NCBI GenBank assembly: GCA_002747325.1
Contig: PDOZ01000040.1
Span: 1 to 46,863, forward strand
Direction: 5' to 3'
Origin: Rhodobacterales bacterium
Lineage (GTDB): Bacteria; Pseudomonadota; Alphaproteobacteria; Rhodobacterales; Rhodobacteraceae
DNA: 46,863 nt
The position numbers and the translations under genes were made by a program. The notes beneath the pieces are model-generated. The model did not search any database. It was not told the origin of the DNA and was given only the letters and a program-made list of their open reading frames with translations. This document shows, one piece after another, positions 43,510-46,863 of the stretch (its first letter is position 1; each line of letters begins with the position of its first letter).

Positions 43510-45375
43510 ATGAGCGACGAAACCACCAAACCGGGCAAGCGCGGCCATGCGCTGATCGCCGATTACCTGCGGCAGTTGGACCACTCGCCGGGGGTTTATC
43601 GTATGCTCAACGACAAGGGCGAGGTGCTGTATGTCGGCAAGGCGAAGAGCCTGAAAAACCGCGTGGCAAATTACGCCCGACCGACCGGCCACAGCGCCCG
43701 CATCGCCCGCATGATCGAACAGACCGCTTCGATGATGTTTCTGACCACGCGGACCGAAACCGAAGCGTTGCTGCTGGAACAAAACCTCATCAAACAGATG
43801 AAGCCGCGCTACAACGTGCTGCTGCGCGACGACAAGAGCTTCCCCTATATTTTCATCTCTTCCGAACATGATTTTCCCAAGCTGGAAAAACACCGCGGCG
43901 CGCGCAAACGCAAGGGGCGCTATTATGGTCCCTTCGCCAGCGGTGCGGCCGTGAACCAGACGCTGAACACGCTGCAAAAGGTCTTCCTGCTGCGCTCCTG
44001 TTCCGACCGGGAGGTCGCCGCCGGGGATCGCGCCTGTCTGAATTATTACATGAAGCGCTGCGCGGGGCCGTGTGGCGGCAAGATTTCCAAAGAGGATTAT
44101 GCCGTGCTGGTCGACGAGGCCGATGCCTTTCTGCGCGGCAAGTCGTCCAAAGTGCAAGTGCAGCTCGCCGAACAGATGCAGGCCGCGTCCGATGCGATGG
44201 AATTCGAGAAGGCCGCCGTGTTGCGCGACCGCATTGAGGCGCTGACCCGCGTGCAACAGGTGCAGGGCGTCAATCCGCAATCGACCGAGGAGGCGGACGT
44301 GATCGCGCTGCATATGGAGGGGGGGCAGGCCTGTGTGCAGGTGTTCTTCATCCGCTCGGGGCAGAACTGGGGCAATGTCGACTTTTACCCCCGCGTCACG
44401 CCCGATCACGATCCCGGCGAGGTGTTACGCGCCTTTGTCGGTCAGTTTTACGACACCAAGGAACCGCCCCGGCTGATCCTGACTTCCAATCCGCTCGCCG
44501 AACATGATCTGATGCAGGAGGCGTTGAGCGAAAAGGCGGGGCACAAAGTGTCGATCACCGTGCCGCTGCGGGGCGAAAAATCCGAGCTGATGGCCAATGC
44601 GCAGCGCAACGCCCGCGAGAGCCTTGGGCGCAAGATGAGCGAAACGGCGACGCAGAAAAAGCTGCTGGAAGGGCTGGCGGAGGCATTTGACTTGCCCGCC
44701 GCGCCGGAGCGGATCGAAGTCTATGACAACAGCCACATTCAGGGGGCTTTTGCGGTTGGCGCGATGATCGTCGCCGGGCCGGAAGGCTATATGAAAAGCC
44801 AATATCGCAAGTTCAACATCAAGGGCGAAGACCTGACGCCGGGCGACGATTTCGGCATGATGAAAGAGGTGCTGACCCGGCGGTTCAAGCGGCTGAAAAA
44901 GGAAGACCCGGACCGCACGCGCGGACATTGGCCCGACCTTCTGCTGATCGACGGCGGCGCGGGGCAGGTTTCCGCCGTGCGTGAGATCATGCAGGAAATG
45001 GGGGTCGAAGACATCGCTATGGTCGGCGTGGCCAAGGGGGTGGACCGTGACCACGGCAAAGAGGAGTTTCACCGCACCGGCAAACGCCCCTTTGCGCTCA
45101 ACCGCAACGATCCGGTGCTGTATTTCATCCAGCGCCTGCGCGACGAGGCGCACCGCTTCGCCATCGGCACCCACCGCGCCAAGCGCGCCAAGTCAATCAC
45201 CGCCACCCCGCTTGACGATGTGCCCGGTGTAGGTGCCGCCCGCAAACGTGCCCTGCTGGCGCATTTCGGGTCGGCCAAGGCAGTCACCAATGCGGGGCTG
45301 GAAGACCTGAAAGCGGTTCCGGGCATCTCTGCCGCGCTGGCGGAAAAAATTCACGATCATTTCCGGCCCGGTTAA
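43510..45375 (+). CDS. uvrC: Excinuclease ABC subunit UvrC (621 aa)
   Basis: The nuclease of nucleotide excision repair. The N-terminal GIY-YIG domain reads [20 protein letters not shown], making the 3' cut. A UVR motif ([15 protein letters not shown]) binds UvrB. The RNase H-like domain ([28 protein letters not shown]) makes the 5' cut, and tandem helix-hairpin-helix motifs ([29 protein letters not shown]) end the protein. All domains are intact. ATG 43510 is the likely start; ribosome binding site is weak. It is followed by pgsA. Confidence 0.96.
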   Translation: MSDETTKPGKRGHALIADYLRQLDHSPGVYRMLNDKGEVLYVGKAKSLKNRVANYARPTGHSARIARMIEQTASMMFLTTRTETEALLLEQNLIKQMKPRYNVLLRDDKSFPYIFISSEHDFPKLEKHRGARKRKGRYYGPFASGAAVNQTLNTLQKVFLLRSCSDREVAAGDRACLNYYMKRCAGPCGGKISKEDYAVLVDEADAFLRGKSSKVQVQLAEQMQAASDAMEFEKAAVLRDRIEALTRVQQVQGVNPQSTEEADVIALHMEGGQACVQVFFIRSGQNWGNVDFYPRVTPDHDPGEVLRAFVGQFYDTKEPPRLILTSNPLAEHDLMQEALSEKAGHKVSITVPLRGEKSELMANAQRNARESLGRKMSETATQKKLLEGLAEAFDLPAAPERIEVYDNSHIQGAFAVGAMIVAGPEGYMKSQYRKFNIKGEDLTPGDDFGMMKEVLTRRFKRLKKEDPDRTRGHWPDLLLIDGGAGQVSAVREIMQEMGVEDIAMVGVAKGVDRDHGKEEFHRTGKRPFALNRNDPVLYFIQRLRDEAHRFAIGTHRAKRAKSITATPLDDVPGVGAARKRALLAHFGSAKAVTNAGLEDLKAVPGISAALAEKIHDHFRPG

Positions 45376-45412
45376 TCTTCCCCCCCGGCGCCAAAAAGGG
45401 TAAGTCTCGAAC

Positions 45413-46084
45413 ATGCGCTGGACCTTACCAAATATCCTCACCATCGCCCGGCTTCTCGCCGTGCCGCTTTTGCCAATCATGTTCCTGTTCTTCGCCCGCC
45501 CCTGGGCGGATTGGTATGCGCTGGTCCTCTTCGTCATCGCGGCCATCACCGATTACCTCGACGGCTACCTCGCCCGCGCATGGAAGCTCGAAAGCCTGTT
45601 CGGCGCGGCGATGGACCCGATTGCGGACAAGGCGCTGGTGCTGACCGCCCTTCTGGTGATCAATGGCTATGCCGGCCTGACTCCGTGGATCATGCTGCCC
45701 TCCGCTTTCATCATGTATCGCGAGATTTTCGTGTCCGGTCTGCGCGAAAGCCTCGGCGATCAGGCGCGCTCGCTGAAAGTCACCAACCTCGCCAAATGGA
45801 AGACCACCGCGCAGATGGTTGCCATCATTCTGCTCTTCGCCTTCTCGATCTTCGAACATCACGTCGTCAAGATCACGCAGAGCTTCGACGAAGCCACCAT
45901 CATTGCCATGATGAACGGCACGCTGCCGGATACACACGGGCTCTGGTGGCTGAATACCGGCATGGTCTGGTCATCCAACGGGGGCATTATCCTGCTGTGG
46001 GTCGCGGGGATTTTGACGCTCGTTACCGGCTGGGATTATTTCAACAAGGCTTGGCCATTCCTGCGGGAGAAAAACCATGATTGA
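45413..46084 (+). CDS. pgsA: CDP-diacylglycerol-glycerol-3-phosphate 3-phosphatidyltransferase PgsA (223 aa)
   Basis: An inner-membrane enzyme of phosphatidylglycerol synthesis. MRWTLPNILTIARLLAVPLL is the usual N-terminus; the CDP-alcohol phosphotransferase motif D-x2-DG-x2-AR-x8-G-x3-D-x3-D is complete in DYLDGYLARAWKLESLFG then AAMDPIADK. The C-terminal part is somewhat longer than in E. coli, with an extra helix-containing segment. Its end overlaps the moaD start by 8 nt. Confidence 0.94.
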   Translation: MRWTLPNILTIARLLAVPLLPIMFLFFARPWADWYALVLFVIAAITDYLDGYLARAWKLESLFGAAMDPIADKALVLTALLVINGYAGLTPWIMLPSAFIMYREIFVSGLRESLGDQARSLKVTNLAKWKTTAQMVAIILLFAFSIFEHHVVKITQSFDEATIIAMMNGTLPDTHGLWWLNTGMVWSSNGGIILLWVAGILTLVTGWDYFNKAWPFLREKNHD

Positions 46085-46325
46085 CGTGTTATATTTCGCC
46101 TGGCTGCGCGAACGGATCGGCGAGGGGCGCGAGGCGGTGGATACCAAGGCCGCGACGGTGGCGGAACTGGTCGAGGAATTGAAAGCGCGCGAGGAGCGCT
46201 ACGCGCTGGCCTTCGCCGATCTTTCCGCGATTCGCGTTGCGGTCGATCAGGAACTCACCGAGCTGGACGCACCGCTCGCCGGGGCACGCGAAGTGGCGTT
46301 TTTCCCGCCGATGACGGGCGGCTAA
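46077..46325 (+). CDS. moaD: Molybdopterin synthase small subunit MoaD (82 aa)
   Basis: A ubiquitin-like sulfur carrier. It begins MIDVLYFAWLRERIG and ends PPMTGG with the C-terminal Gly-Gly that becomes a thiocarboxylate. RVAVDQELTELDAPLAGAREVAFFPP is the usual second half. It overlaps pgsA by 8 nt and precedes moaE by one base, so translation is coupled to both. Confidence 0.94.
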   Translation: MIDVLYFAWLRERIGEGREAVDTKAATVAELVEELKAREERYALAFADLSAIRVAVDQELTELDAPLAGAREVAFFPPMTGG

Positions 46326-46326
46326 G

Positions 46327-46761
46327 ATGACGGTTCGACTGCAATCCGCCCCGTTCAATCCCGGCGAACTGCTAGACGGGTTCGGCGCGGGCGACAATGT
46401 TGGCGCTGTCGTGTCCTTTACCGGCAAGGTGCGCGCCGATGATGCCCTGACGCGCATGGAAATCGAGCATTATCCGGGCATGACGGGAAAAGCGCTGGAA
46501 CAGATCGAAGCCGATGCCCGCGCGCGTTGGCCCCTGAGCGATGTGCTGATCCTGCACCGTTACGGCCCCATGCGCCCCGGCGAAAACATCATGATGGTCG
46601 CCACGGCCTCACGCCACCGCGTCGCCGCCTTTGAAGCGGCCGAGTTCCTGATGGATTTCCTCAAATCCCGCGCCCCGTTCTGGAAAAAGGAGTTCGGCCC
46701 GGACGGCGCGGCTTGGGTCGCGGCGAAGGATGCAGACGAAGACGCCCTGACGCGCTGGTGA
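46327..46761 (+). CDS. moaE: Molybdopterin synthase catalytic subunit MoaE (144 aa)
   Basis: This subunit, with MoaD, inserts sulfur into precursor Z to make molybdopterin. GAVVSFTGKVR, MEIEHYPGMTGKALEQI, LSDVLILHRYGPMRPGENIMMVAT and the catalytic Lys region FLMDFLKSRAPFWKKEFGPDG are all present. Length is normal. Its stop is closely followed by a long palindromic element. Confidence 0.95.
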   Translation: MTVRLQSAPFNPGELLDGFGAGDNVGAVVSFTGKVRADDALTRMEIEHYPGMTGKALEQIEADARARWPLSDVLILHRYGPMRPGENIMMVATASRHRVAAFEAAEFLMDFLKSRAPFWKKEFGPDGAAWVAAKDADEDALTRW

Positions 46762-46770
46762 ATTAGGGCG

Positions 46771-46850
46771 TAGACCCATAATCCCTGCACCACTGGCGCT
46801 AAACCCGCGAAAGATCAGCGGTTTGGCGCGCGCAGGACATAGTGGGTCTA
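46771..46850. repeat. 80-nt imperfect palindrome after moaE
   Basis: The outer arms TAGACCCA (46771-46778) and TGGGTCTA (46843-46850) are perfect; inner arms GCGCTAAACC (46797-46806) and GGTTTGGCGC (46820-46829) pair with one G-T. The whole region folds as an irregular hairpin with no T-tract at its end. It may be an insertion-sequence end, a small palindromic element or a terminator; the window ends 13 nt later. Confidence 0.55.
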
Positions 46851-46863
46851 TTTCCAAGCGCGT

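Noticed and set aside
43297..44409. 370-codon minus-strand frame over the uvrC 5' half
   Set aside because: Shadow frame without recognisable domains; uvrC is complete and begins at 43510.
1..46863. Composite transposon bounded by the left IS5 element and the right-end palindrome
   Set aside because: The two ends are different in sequence and the DNA between is syntenic core genome without cargo-type genes.
1..46863. CRISPR arrays, tRNA genes, rRNA genes and prophage genes
   Set aside because: No spaced direct repeats, tRNA cloverleaf with conserved T-loop, rRNA stretch or phage structural gene was seen by reading; a tool search was not possible.

Overview
The window looks like a chromosomal segment of a GC-rich alphaproteobacterium, most probably Rhodobacterales (Rhodobacter / Paracoccus / Roseobacter relatives). 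The evidence is the gene order ccoNOQP / universal stress protein / fnrL next to ccoGHIS, FNR boxes of the form TTGAT-N4-ATCAA, a YejABEF peptide importer, the ffs/dnaX/ybaB/recR neighbourhood and the uvrC-pgsA-moaD-moaE string. This placement is inferred from gene content and was not tested by a database search. Nearly all of the window is core genome. The only clear mobile DNA is the 5' end of an IS5-type transposase at the left edge; small palindromic elements lie between rsgA and dnaX and after moaE.

Layout, left to right: an IS5-family transposase fragment (1-276, minus). A YbbP/YbbA-type ABC exporter diverging from a TesA-type GDSL esterase (441-4325). The cbb3 oxidase maturation operon ccoGHIS (4379-8679, minus) and the oxidase operon ccoNOQP (9105-12572, minus), followed by a tandem universal stress protein and fnrL. 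A GlcD-type FAD oxidase, then haem genes hemC, hemE and hemF (14529-18850). A small lipoprotein, an SDR that lacks its catalytic Tyr and Lys, an RsmC-like methyltransferase and clpS (19033-21530). A D-Ala-D-Ala carboxypeptidase with a SPOR domain. The yejABEF peptide importer (23286-29022, minus). A membrane-anchored cytochrome c, pheA, a SRPBCC protein, nudC and a 5'-nucleotidase-family enzyme (29326-34395). SRP RNA, rsgA, dnaX, ybaB and recR (34433-38656). An ABC-2 exporter pair, an S49 peptidase, a 57-aa membrane zinc-ribbon protein, a Na+/Ca2+ exchanger and a FolM-like SDR (38729-43214). Last come uvrC, pgsA, moaD and moaE (43510-46761).

The most coherent functional block is respiration at low oxygen: oxidase structural genes, copper and haem maturation genes, the oxygen sensor FnrL, three haem biosynthesis genes and a membrane cytochrome c that could feed the oxidase. 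Three FNR-type sites are visible. Each has a -10-like hexamer starting 27.5-28.5 bp from the box centre toward one gene (ccoG, the universal stress protein, and the FAD oxidase). This spacing predicts class II activation and adds the FAD oxidase as a candidate FnrL target.

I found no convincing unknown multi-gene system. The best leads are the FNR-site geometry, the active-site-less SDR beside rsmC and clpS, the cysteine pairs confined to the exposed parts of YejA, YejB and YejE, the altered NudC signature, a stack of hairpins after ccoP, and several small palindromic elements.
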